Positions 35,170 through 46,317 of a DNA stretch of 64,000 nt are shown in pieces. The stretch spans positions 8,370,001 to 8,434,000 of the forward strand of contig NC_079879.1 in the NCBI RefSeq assembly GCF_029227915.1, given 5' to 3'. The notes below the pieces were generated by a model that saw only the letters and a list, made by a program, of their open reading frames with translations, was not told where the DNA came from and did no database searches. Made by a program: the position numbers and the translations under genes. The first letter of the stretch is position 1. Every line of letters begins with the position of its first letter. Source of the DNA: Hydractinia symbiolongicarpus. Lineage: Eukaryota; Cnidaria; Hydrozoa; Anthoathecata; Hydractiniidae.

Positions 35170-37440
35170 CATTATTTTTCTTCCTAAGAGGGTTGTTTTT
35201 TTACGGACCTTTTCGGCTAGTAAATAATAAATGGACGAAAAAATTTTAGGAAATAATATTTTTAGCTTTCTGATGCAGAGAAAAAATGAGGTAACGTGTT
35301 TCAACCACACAGTGTGGCGCAAACTGACGGTTTATCAATAACTTAAACATTCTAAGTACATAAAATTCCAAGATTTCAAACAGCTTTTTAAATATATTAT
35401 GAAGAATTGTTCTTGATTAAACAATTATTCAATAGAAATAGATAGCGTCACTCTATTCGAGATTTGACCATAGACTTAAAAAAGTGAGTGTTAAAATATT
35501 AAAATTTTGACAAAGTGTGAATAGAAGATAGGATAGGGAAGTATATCGCTTCAAAACATTGTTATTCCTGTCCATTGCTCATGTTTTTAATCTGAAAAGA
35601 AAACAGAAGTAAAAGTGAGAAAGAATCTATTTATAGAAAGTATGGAAGGACTTCAACTAAACAAGTTAAATTGTGAACTCAAAATTCGAAGAAACATAAA
35701 TTACTTAGAATAATTAAGAAAAATAAATTCATCATAAATATAATTTAGTTAAAAATTTGAAACAAAACTAATCTGACAGCCAGTAATTAAATTTGCATTG
35801 TACTACGACGACATTCTATAAAAAACATTTTTTTTGGATTTCATGGAAAACCTAGTCGATGGGACGATTAAAAGAGTGTGTGTTTAATAAGCTTTTATAT
35901 ATTTTTTTTCTCTAATGGATTACATTTTGCATTATATTTGAAATATTAGCAATATCATCGCCGGCGCATCAACCATATCGATAATATCGCGCAATTTAAT
36001 AAAAAGGTGTGTTCATTCAAAGCATTGCGGCAAAGGCACTTAAAATTTGTTCTTAAAAGTATGCTCTAATTCTCAAAAATTAAAATATACTCAACTCTTA
36101 CTTAGGCTCCCACTTCAATAAGCCCAATTGACTAGCAGGTAAATAAATTTCAATCTCTCGGCCTTCGATATCAATACCCTAACAGGTCCTGGGAACGAGG
36201 TTGTTGTTTGTCAACACTTAGAAACAGCTTTTGTTGTTCTCTTTAAACTGTTTGTTTTATTTATTTTATTCACATAGCTTTCATAAAAAAATATGTGTTT
36301 CTTGAATTTGCAACAACGATTTCACAATAACCACTGTGCAGTCACTGTGGAACGGATGGAAAATGAGTGTAAAACGGAAATAACTTTCCAAACATTTTAC
36401 AAAATATTTTCCCCTAAAATATTCATAGTAGTTTAGTGTTCCTTTATTTACATTTTTTTAGTAATAGTTTTGGTGTTCTTATTATAAAAGCATTTAAAAG
36501 ATTATGTTTTTAAAACAGTTTACAGAAAATTATTTAAAAATTTTTTCTATAGTTATTTGAGTAATGATCGTTCGTTAGAAAAGATACAAGATGCCCTGGG
36601 GACGAGGTTGGCAAATACGGTATTTGCTCTATTACCAATATTCTCGCATGCGGCATCGCTGTATATTTCTATCGAGTTTTGTACCATGCCTCCATTATCC
36701 AATTTCTTCACCACATCAGTGTGGGCTCGATTTTACTAAGGTTTGTAATATACAAAGAATTTCAATGAAGTTTTAAGAATTTGCTGAAAATATTTGTGTT
36801 CTTCAGATTTTCACGCATTAAAAATCTTTTGTGACGGTAAACAAACTTGCTACAGTTCCAAACCCAGTTGTAATAATCCAATGCTTTAGCTGCTCTTATC
36901 GCTGTACAATGCCTAAAGCCGGCATAATAAAAGGCATACATACTTGGAATATAAATCCCTATCATGTGAGAAACGGCTGCATAAAAATCTGTAAATTGTC
37001 AACTAAAAGTGAAGACAAAAATGTTATAGAAGATTCCATAACATTTTCGTCTTTAATTATTTATGAAAAGATTTACCTGGAAGAATGCCAGGAATTTTCA
37101 CAGCAGTTACTACACAAAACAAAAACAACATTTGAATAAGTGTTTATTTTTTTTCTACTAATGCGCTATTGTTCTTTCTCAAGTAAGTGATCTCGAGTAC
37201 CGTGATAATTTCTTCAAGTATTTATTTTTTAGACGAAACATAATCTCCATGTTGACATTTTTTTTTATTTTGATTGCTTTCAGCAGCATTGAAACATCTT
37301 ACTCTTCGCCTCTAATTGTTTTTTGATATGCTACATGGTTATCATACCTAATCATTGATTTAATTAGACACCTGCATGCCAAATATTTAGGTCTTATATT
37401 TAGGTCTCTCAGATCCTTAGATATTGACCATTACTTTAAA
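35170..37440. other. Intergenic, nothing coding recognised
   Basis: AT-rich. CCTGGGAACGAGGTTG near 36193 and CCTGGGGACGAGGTTG near 36595 are direct copies of the motif at the ends of the 28.9 kb foldback element. A 102-codon frame at 36831 has no protein-like features and was not called. Confidence 0.4.
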
Positions 37441-37444
37441 CTAC

Positions 37445-39838
37445 ACCAATAACAATAACAAACAACAACAAAAAATCTGATCTCATTTGCAAAAAAACAT
37501 TTGCGAAAAGTATGTACAATATTTCAAAATTGTTCCTTTGTCAAAACTCATCAGCTAATAAAAGCTACTACAAATTTTTTTATTCGCTTCTTATTTTGGA
37601 CAGCACATTCACGAACAGTACAGAGACCTTCGATTTTCAAGTGGATAAAAGTGGAAAGAGAACTAATGGACGCGTGGATTTGAAAATATATCACAGTAGT
37701 TTTCAACATACACGCAATCCACTGTACCTTCGTGGAGGCGGCACAGGGGATTTAAACTCACAATTAAAAATAGACAACTGCAATATGAGCAACAATTTCG
37801 GAACAGGTGCCCCTTTCAGAATAATTACACTCAAACAGTTTTCCATACACGGATCAAATTTTGTAAACAATTATGGTAGCTCAGTTGGAGCAATTTTGAT
37901 TACCGATATTTATAGAGTATTAATAACAAAGACAATATTTATAAAAAATAGAAATTTTGCACTAAATGGTGGAGCGATAAAAGCTACAAATATTGTAGAT
38001 CTTTTTATAGAAGCGTGCGTGTTTCGTGAAAACAAAGCAACGTAACAACAAAGTCAAATTTGACAGCCGAAAAAACTTTTTTGTTCTCTATATAACATGT
38101 ATGAGTTGCCCCAAGGGCAATTACAGTTTAGAAAGTAGCAAAATTTACTTTGGCAACGATTCCAAACCATCTGTTAAACAAAATGTAACTTTCGCGAGAT
38201 GCCCTAATGGCGGTAATTGTAAAGACGACACTATAACTAGTCAAGAAAATTTTTGGGGATACGTTACAACAGGAGGTGATGTACATTTTATACCCTGTCC
38301 TCCAACGTATTGTTGCAAACCTAGAGAATGTACAAATTACAATTCTTGCTACAAACATCGAGAAGGGAGGTTATGTGGAAAATGCGAAAAGGGATATTCT
38401 CTAGACATCTTCAGTCATAACTGTGTTTTATCGAATCAAACATATACAAGTATTTTCTGAATTATCTTCGTTTTCTTAGGATTTGCACTGACCTATATAC
38501 TGGTGTATTTAAAAGAACTCCTCAAGGTCTTTATTATGGTGACAAAATTGCCTAGAAAGTTCAAAAGCTTAAAGAAAGAACGATATTCGAACGATGATAT
38601 ACCATACTTGTCGGGTATTGAAGATATATCCTACAGTAATAAAAACACACAGGAAAATAAATTTATAGCAGGTGCAAATATTGCGGGTTTTCTAAAAATC
38701 ATTTTCCTGTTTTATCAAACTGCTTCATTATTGCACGTGGTTCATCCAGTTCAGCATGGTATCCTTCTGCAGTTTAGAACCTTTTTTTCGGTAATATTTA
38801 CCTTCAAGTTTATGATTAACAACAATATATCGAAATTCCGTCCATTAAATAACATGGGTACAATTGAAAGTGTGGTTATAAATGTTGGTTTTGCAATAAG
38901 TTTGTTTGTTGTTGTGTTGGTATCATATCTTGCATACTTTATCATAAAGGAAAAAATGGTTGCGAAAGGCAATAACATTTCCGATGATTCGACAACCGTT
39001 ACATTTCCTATAAAATTAAAGCAAACATTTCTCCAGCTTCTTTTTCTGTGTTACATTCGTATCAGCAGCACTGTTTTCACAATGATTCATTGCGTCAATA
39101 TTCAGGAACATAAATACTTGTATATGCACGGAGATATTGCATGCTACACCTATTGGCAGTACATTGTCATATCGTTTACAATAATTTGGGTTTTCCCATT
39201 TTCAGTAGCAATGTTCGTGGCAACTAGAATGTATGAAAAGGCTCAAATCTCGACGCAAATGTTTATCACTATTCTGTTGTTTCCTCCCTTAATCGTGTTT
39301 TATTTCAAACTGAAATCAACTAGACAGCAAAGTCCTCAAAGTCAATTTGAGCAGAAAAATATATTAAATGTGATTAATGGACCATTTAGAACCAAAAAAC
39401 ATCAGAGGAAGAATTGAGCCAAACCCAACACAAAATGAGAATAAACTGGGAAGCAATACTGATCATCAGACGTCTTGTCCTCTTTGCAGTAAGCATATTC
39501 GTAATCAATCCTCTTTCTCGTTTGAACCTCATGCTGCCAATTTTAGTACTGGTGCTTTTGTTGCATTTATACGTCAAGCCTTATCACAGTGGGAGAATGA
39601 ACTTAACTGAAACAGTGTCCATTCTTCTTCTCCTGATATTAACCATGGTTAATTTGTTTTGAGCTTGTGACTATATGAGTCCACTTACATCAATAGCACA
39701 ATACGACTTCATCGTTACAGCACTGGGATATGTCGAACACTTGATCTATATGTACCATTTATTGCATTGTTTGTACTGTGTGCATATGCATTAATTAGGA
39801 AAATGTTCGGATTTTTAAAACAATGTGTTTCAATATAA
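37445..39838 (+). pseudogene. Copy C: 5'-truncated, broken and mosaic family copy
   Basis: Similarity starts abruptly at about residue 130 of the intact protein and runs to a homologous stop. Damage: no signal exon or N-terminal ~130 residues; a ~325-bp deletion at 38040 removing the SGGAI/AGGAI repeats; Trp to TGA at 38458-38460 at the start of the first membrane segment; a frameshift near 39397; a second Trp to TGA at 39660-39662; and a 1-bp deletion near 39753. The middle (HCVNIQEHKYLY, GDIACYTYWQYIVI) matches copy D, the next part (TQMFITILLFPPLIVF, INWEAILIIRRLV) matches copies A/B, and the tail (CDYMSPLTSIAQYD) is D-like again. It is non-functional but may have acted as a sequence donor. 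Confidence 0.85.
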
Positions 39839-39839
39839 G

Positions 39840-42160
39840 GAGACAGGAGACGTTATTTTCACATATTTAATTATAATGTCATTATCTAAAACCTGTTATG
39901 TATATTCTTAGCCATGAAAAAGAACATTTTGCTAGGTAGTGTTCTACGTGTTCGCTTAAAAAATCGGAGAAGCAAATAAACTGCATCTTTAAATCACCTT
40001 TTTCTGTTCTTCCCATTCGGTGCAAAATAGCAAAGATCACCTCTTAACCACGCTCATGTTTACCAATGATAGTCGCTTTTGTTTACATTTACATAGTCTT
40101 GTTAAACATGTATTTTAATTTTCACTGTTTTCACTTTTTTTTAACTGTTTATTCTTTCTTTAGACATTCTGCTGGGTAGGTTATACTCATTCTGAAAAAA
40201 AAAGCCACGTGTGCAGTGTAAGGTTTTGACCTGCAAAAAATAGTGGTTATAGTTTTTTGTACTGTTGCATCGTGACTATCAAAAAATTACAGACTGGTGG
40301 AGTAAAATTACATATATATTGTAAAAACAGAGAAATGCTAAATTTGGTGTTTGCTTACAGACACGTGCGGCAAATTTGTCAGGCAAAACAACTATTTTTA
40401 GCCATTGGCGTAAAATTATTTTTTCTGTTATCTTACTCCGACAGCTTCTAAACAACCAACTGGTTACATATACCTTAAGTTGATTAATTTTTGCGAAGAC
40501 TTATTTTCGCGAGGTTATGCAAATAAATATGCATTTCGTGAAAAATAATTTTTGCGAAGCAGTCATATCGAGACATGATCTTTTTCGTGACTTGACCAAT
40601 TTAAGATCTTTGCTAAATTTTTCCGCAATTTTAATGTATTTCAGGCCTACTTATTGAGATAAGGTAGCCTTTAATTGAACTTGCTCATATCGCAGAGGCT
40701 GACCAATATTCTTTATCAACTACAAAAAAGAATATTTAAGGTGAGGAGCTAGAGAAGAATAAATGGAAAATTCTTTTTGCTTTAAAGTTTCGCAAAGTTT
40801 ATTTAGGTGAATAAGCATTTCAAGTATTCGTGAAGATTTCTTTACGCGAAAATTTTTCGTGAATATTGAATAAATTTCGCGAAATTCGCGAAAATAATCA
40901 CCTTGAGGTACTACGTTACTAAAAAAATTAGAATTTTACACTTAGGGACTTAATGAGGATTGAATAAGTTATCTAAACTTTAATTTCAACGTAAATTTAC
41001 GTAAGTGCCATAAGTGTTTTTGTCTCAACATATCTTTTAGCCATAGATCAGAAAGAAAAGACGTATTTTTGTTTAAAAAACACAATTAAAAATGACAGTT
41101 GGATTTCATCTTCTAATACAAGTATAGCGAAGTTTTCTGTACTTTTACATACTTATCTCTTACTTTCTAGCAAATTCAAGTCTTACGTATAGATAATAGT
41201 CTCCGACCTTTCTTAAGCAAATAAGTTCAAAGTTTTTTAAACAATTGATTTCGCACGTTTGATAAAGAAGAAACTTAAAAAAGTGTCCGTTTCTTATCAA
41301 ATTATATCATTCATATCAAATTTAGGGACTGGCGAAAAAAAGGCAGGACGGGTTCGTCATTCTTCCATATTCCATCCTGAGATTTGCACCCGTCATACAT
41401 ATCCCAGATTTCGCGATTTCGCACACCACCCCTGAACACAAGTATTATTAAAATAGAGAAAATTCATGTCTAGTTTAATCGTCTGTGACGCCGACAGAAA
41501 ATTGGTTATTGAAGGTTTTAGTATAGTAAATAACCAGTCTTAAACCCAAAAGCAACGGTGGCGATTGATCGTGATTGGGTTATTGATTGGTTTATTGGAT
41601 GATGGGCACATACTTATATATTCGTAAGGTGATGTTTTTTTATTTCTTAACCTCCAACAAATGCGCCTTGTTAATCATCTGATTAAAAGGCTACCTTGCA
41701 TTAATAAACAGGCATAGAAAGTTAAAATTGCATAAAAGTAGTAGCAGATTCGCGAAAATAACTTTTCGCAAAAAACCTTAGAATAGTTTGTTTGTTTGTT
41801 TGCAAAAAAAATTCTTCTTTTTGTTCTTTTAGACCTCGCAGAAATAAATCTTAATTAACCTCTATAGTACAATACAAAATGTGATTTGCAGCAACTTTTT
41901 TTAATATTATTTTTATATTACTATTAATTTTTTTAATTTTTTTCGGTGGAGCAGAACTAGAATCCGTTGAAGGACCCACGTAGGGTGATAAATTTTCATG
42001 TCGTTCTTTCCATTGGAAATTAGTATTCTCCTTGACAAGCTGAAGCAATTTACTTTACATGTCAGAAAAATATGTCTATTTAATGATATAGCTGGTTCCA
42101 GAAAGCTTAATGATTTCAAAACGAGAAGATAGTTGGCTACCTTGTAAACAAATCGAAAAC
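39840..42160. other. Intergenic with TTTTCGCGAAA-type dispersed repeat
   Basis: No gene seen. 40480-40910 has many TTTTCGCGA / TTCGTGAA words shared with 28.5, 41.75 and 63.25 kb. Confidence 0.4.
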
Positions 42161-42164
42161 CTGG

Positions 42165-43445
42165 TTGATGTTAAAAGATCCAGATCAATTCAATAATGCG
42201 CAACGATTGTTTTAACACTCAAACATCAAGCTTTCTTGTGATGGCAAACGAAATCTCGGTGCAGTGATATGACTTCAACTCGAAATATATTGGTAAGAAA
42301 GTTGCCGACTGGACACAAGAGAATGGCGTTTGACTGAATATGCAAAATCACAACCACACGCAGTATATGCAATCTTCTGCCGAGGTGTTGTTGACCAGTT
42401 TACTTAAGTTAGTATTGTTCTCATGAAATAATTATTCTATGAGAACAATAGAAAGGAATAGGTAACTATTTCAAACCCATTGATGAAGTTACAAAACCTT
42501 CTTTCTTCCAATTTTACTTGATTCCATTCTATCTGAAGGAGACCCCACATTACACTTCTTACCAGTCCGTCACAGAGACTTGGGAAATTCTAATTCTATT
42601 AGAAATTCAAAGGTCATTAAGAATAACATAGCTAGTCACTGCCATGATGTAACAGGACCAATTTTTGCCCAATGATAAGAAAAACAAAAAAAGAGAATAG
42701 TTTTTTGTTCACTATAGGAAATAGACATGTTTGTAAATAAATTTAACAAATTTATATCTAAACATGTCGTATTAACATCTAAAAAGAGAATAAACCATGA
42801 AAGCTGAAGTGGATTTAGGAGAGCAAAACATTCATCCTAGTATACACTTAGATCTGTTAAAAACGAAAAGGTCTGGGAGCATCTAACTACTTGACTATCT
42901 GCCATGCATAAAGAATACGAATTTGCCGTTAATAAGAAAAAAATCTGTGATGCAATCGACCTCAGATATGGCAAGGAGCGGAAAGGACTACATTCAAGAT
43001 GTCCTTGTGGACAATCTTAACGTGGCACACGTCTTGAACTGTAAAATAGATCATTCACCACAACCAAATTCGAAAACCCGAGGCCAAACTTTAAATCTAC
43101 AACGACGTTGAAACTGACTCCAGTTTTCAGCCGCTAAAAGGAGAAGTTTTGGGCGGACTGATCGGTGATAACAAAAAACCTGATGTACGTGCTCGCAGGC
43201 TTTGATGTGGTGGACAAAATGCATTTAGAATAATCAACAGTAACTTTAATTTACAATGTGCCTTATCTAATGATAAGGTCTTTTCATCACACGAAAAAAA
43301 GAAAAAGAGCGACAATACAACAGGCGTATCATGAATGTTGAGCACCTTCACCTTCACCTCATTAATTTTCTCGGTTAACAATGGCACTGCCAATAAATAC
43401 ACAACATTTCATAATTATCTCGCCGGATAAATTTCTGATAAGTCT
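42165..43445 (+). pseudogene. Decayed LINE fragment with endonuclease-like C-terminus
   Basis: Reading across shifting frames gives, in order: NAQRLF, a GKRNLGAVI-like block, SQPHAVYAIFCRGVVDQFT, FLPVRHRDLGNSNSI, KEYEFAVNKKKICDAIDLRY, HSRCPCGQ followed by NVAHVLNCK (a C-x-C...H...C zinc knuckle), then SFQPLKGEVLGGLIGD, KKPDVRAR, and TFTFTSLIFSVNNG. This is the thumb-to-C-terminus order of a non-LTR retrotransposon family common in invertebrates. The knuckle followed by PD and D.R motifs resembles the restriction-like endonuclease group (R2-like), an inference. It is the same family as the copy at 26.6-27.8 kb. Stops and shifts show it is dead. Confidence 0.62.
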
Positions 43446-43449
43446 TGCT

Positions 43450-44092
43450 AGAAGTTGACAAATTATTATCTTAATTGTTATCTTATAAATTTATACTTTT
43501 CTTTCCTATACAACATGCTTCCCTTTGTGGGAAATCGATCCCTTGCAAAGCATATAGAAAACCATATAGTTGAGAAATTTGATGTAGCCTCCAACAAAGT
43601 TTTATATTGATGTTGACGAGGAATCTCAGAGTTAGTGATTTTTTTTGCAAAGATACTGTAAAACTTGGAATATTTTTCTTGACTTTTTTTGTCAGTAATC
43701 GTCACTTAATTTGATTGTGTCCACTTAATAATCCTTTCTATTGTACTTGACTATCGTGTATTTACTTTGTATCGTGTATTTACTTACCTTCTTCTAAGGC
43801 TATACATCTTATTAAAAAAGTCTAAAATACTATCATTACTTGTAGCCAGGAGATTTTTCTATACAATTCAGATTATATTCAACCCATTGTTGCTTTTAAA
43901 GGTAATTTCCTGCGGTACTGTGATATCATCAAGTACATTTAATCACCATAGTGACGATTTTATATTTTTAAATACCTTTAACATCACAGAAATACGTTTA
44001 AAAGCCAATATAATAACTTTCGCATTCCCGTCGCTTTACAAATAAATTAAAGGAGCTTTTTAACGACATATCGTTCTTGAGTTTAACGGAAG
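43450..44092 (+). other. Upstream region of copy D
   Basis: No gene is seen. The last ~50 bases before 44093 resemble the copy B 5' UTR (AAAGGAGCTTT, CGACATATCGTT, GGAAGATG), so this should include the copy D promoter. No clear TATA box was found. Confidence 0.4.
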
Positions 44093-44144
44093 ATGTACAA
44101 AGTATGGTATTTACTGATTGGGTTAATAACCACGCACAATACAG
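44093..44144 (+). CDS. Copy D exon 1: signal peptide
   Basis: Fifty-two bases encode MYKVWYLLIGLITTHNT plus the first base of the split Asp codon, then a GTATAC donor. Length, phase, donor sequence and the flanking 5' UTR match copy B exon 1. G joins AT at 46318 to give GAT. A hydrophobic core (VWYLLIGLI) fits a signal peptide. The intron to exon 2 is 2173 bases and carries Tigger-like and Helitron-like insertions. Confidence 0.75.
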
Positions 44145-44366
44145 GTATACCTAATTTTTCTAATATTTACCGCACGGGTATAGGTTTTTAAGACTTTAAA
44201 GATATCGTTTTTAAACAGATTGATTGTTTAGTGACTTTTGTTCACATATTCAACGGTGAAACTACCCAAAATTTGTCTGAGTTAGTTGCAATGACTGAAG
44301 GAACCGGGAAAATAGATCGAGGCAGCTATAGTTTGATATGTCGAACGTTGGCTGTATGTATTTTTG

Positions 44367-45026
44367 AATACATTTGTCTCCCACAATTCGAATCTCTATA
44401 ATTCGAACGAAGCTCGGTCATGCTCGGGATAAAATTCGCCGTCGAATTCGCCGTTCAATTCGTTTTTGGAAAATCCCCCTTAAAAAACTCTTATAAAAAA
44501 GCTTTCTACATTTCGAATTTCTCTAATTCGAAACTTTCTATCATTCGAGCAGTTTTTCAGTCCCTTCAGCACAATTCTCTTCTTAATTCGGATTTTAAAG
44601 TATAAACAGGGCTTTGACAAATTCGAAGGTTTTTCTAAAACTCAAAAATTCTCTTTCGAACGTTATTTTTCAAAGCGTTCGGGAAGTGTAAGTTAGCGAA
44701 GAAGATAAAGATGGACATTCTGATAGCAAAGGCCTAACAGCAAAGTCGATCAAACCCTCTTTTAAAGAGGTTATGAATGCAATTTCGATCGTAGATCTTC
44801 TTTCCAATGTAAAGCAATCAAATATTCAACAGTTTTTCAAATAGAATTTATTTATTGTTTAAACTATGAAAATAAAGATTGAATGAAACTTGAATTATAT
44901 TTTCTTAATTTTGAAATTACCGAAAGTTCGAATTACAGAGACTTCCTATAATTCGAATCTCTCTATAATTTGAACAAAAAATTTTCCCTGTGGGAATTCG
45001 AATTAGGGATAGTCAACTGTACATAT
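44367..45026 (+). mobile_element. Tigger/pogo-like element remnant
   Basis: Both ends carry TTCGAATCTCTATAATTCGAA-like words in inverted relation, and the right end reads (minus strand) AGTTGACTATCCCTAATTCG, like Tigger-type termini. Inside, 44692-44844 encodes VSEEDKDGHSDSKGLT, SFKEVMNAISIVDLLSN and QQFFK then TAG, resembling the C-terminal tail of Tigger transposases. Most of the transposase is gone. It lies inside copy D intron 1. Confidence 0.55.
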
Positions 45027-45680
45027 TAAGAATTGTGTCCCATCATCAGATTCGCACTACAAAAACAAATAAAAAGCGGTCCCTGAAGACATACACGATC
45101 TTTATATTTTGATCATACACGATCTTTATAATTTGTGACTTTTATTCTTTTTTTTGTTATTCAACTGCGGTTTAAATTGAGGCACGCATAATGCTTCTAA
45201 CACTATTAAATGATAAGAGGATTTAAAAGTAGTACCAGTATAACAACGTCATCCATTGTGAGCAAACTATTACATAATTTGAAATGACTCCCCACGGGAC
45301 TGCATGATTTTGGATGCTCTTTTACTCGTTACGTTTGCCCAACATAGCACGATTTTCATCGTGGACAAACTATTTTACAGACTAAACCATTGCAAAGAGC
45401 TTTATCTATTGACGGTTTAAGCGATGTAACACTATTTTAACTTTGCGTATTGTGAAAACAACTTTACATGGAGCGTTAATTCTTTTAAGCGATTATTCAA
45501 TTTTTTTGTAAATCGTCCTCGATATTGTATAAACAACAATTTTTGTGATTTTATTCATCTGGAGCCACTTCACTTGATGCCTTTACTTTTTGACATAACT
45601 TCCTATAGAATACTACTACTTTTGTGTGTATGACTCTTTTTAAGTTGGTTAACGCACCCGTTTCATATGTTTTTTATTAA

Positions 45681-46021
45681 CTAGCCGATATCCCTGTGGA
45701 AAAAGAAATCACTTAGGAAGAAGAAAAATGGAAAAGATAATTGAATTGAATTATGTGATATTGAGTTTTAAGGATGTTTTGATAGCGTCATTAATTAGCC
45801 TGTTTTGAAACAGGTGACCTGCCCACATGGAAGCTGATATCAGTTATTCTCGCTACAGAAGGACTCTACTAATCATATTTACTATGCTAAAATCAGTCTG
45901 ATGTTCTAACTTCATGCCGTGATGTCAAAACAATTAACGAATAGAGCATATTATTTTGGCTACTTTAAAGAAAATTAAAACACCTATTTGAGTGTTACAG
46001 ACAGCGTATTTTTATATAAGA
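45681..46021 (-). mobile_element. Short Helitron-like element in copy D intron
   Basis: On the minus strand it starts TCTTATATAAAAATACGC followed by TGTCTG. It ends with a weak hairpin (CCT..GTG / CCACAGG), ATATCGG and CTAG at 45681-45684, followed by T. It is 341 bases with no coding. It belongs to the same set as the elements at 17.5 and 20 kb. Confidence 0.55.
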
Positions 46022-46317
46022 CTTGTTGAATATTCTGTGGAAAAATTCACTTGAGTAGGGAGGCGAACAGTTTTAGGGTTATATTTTGACGACGTCATCA
46101 TTTATATATACATATACACAACTTTAAATTCCTATGTTTAAATCATTTGCTTGCGGTACACCGTAAGGATATATTAGGGTTTAAAGGCGTTGTGATAACG
46201 CTATTTAAATGCTTTTTTTTCAGAAATGTGTTTAATCTTTTCTTTTTACTACAAACAATTACTTTTCAGGGGCGATGTAAAATGATTTTTCTCATTTTTA
46301 TTATTTTGTTCTTTTAG

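Noticed and set aside
36831-37139. 102-codon open frame
   Set aside because: No recognisable motif, no homologous blocks, no splice context; expected by chance in a window this size.
37445-39838. TGA recoding (stop read as Trp) in copy C
   Set aside because: Intact copies use TGG at these sites, and copy C also has frameshifts and a large deletion, so decay explains it better.
42412-42450. 12-base inverted repeat around ATTGTTCTCAT
   Set aside because: It lies inside the decayed LINE fragment; short and AT-rich, so likely chance.
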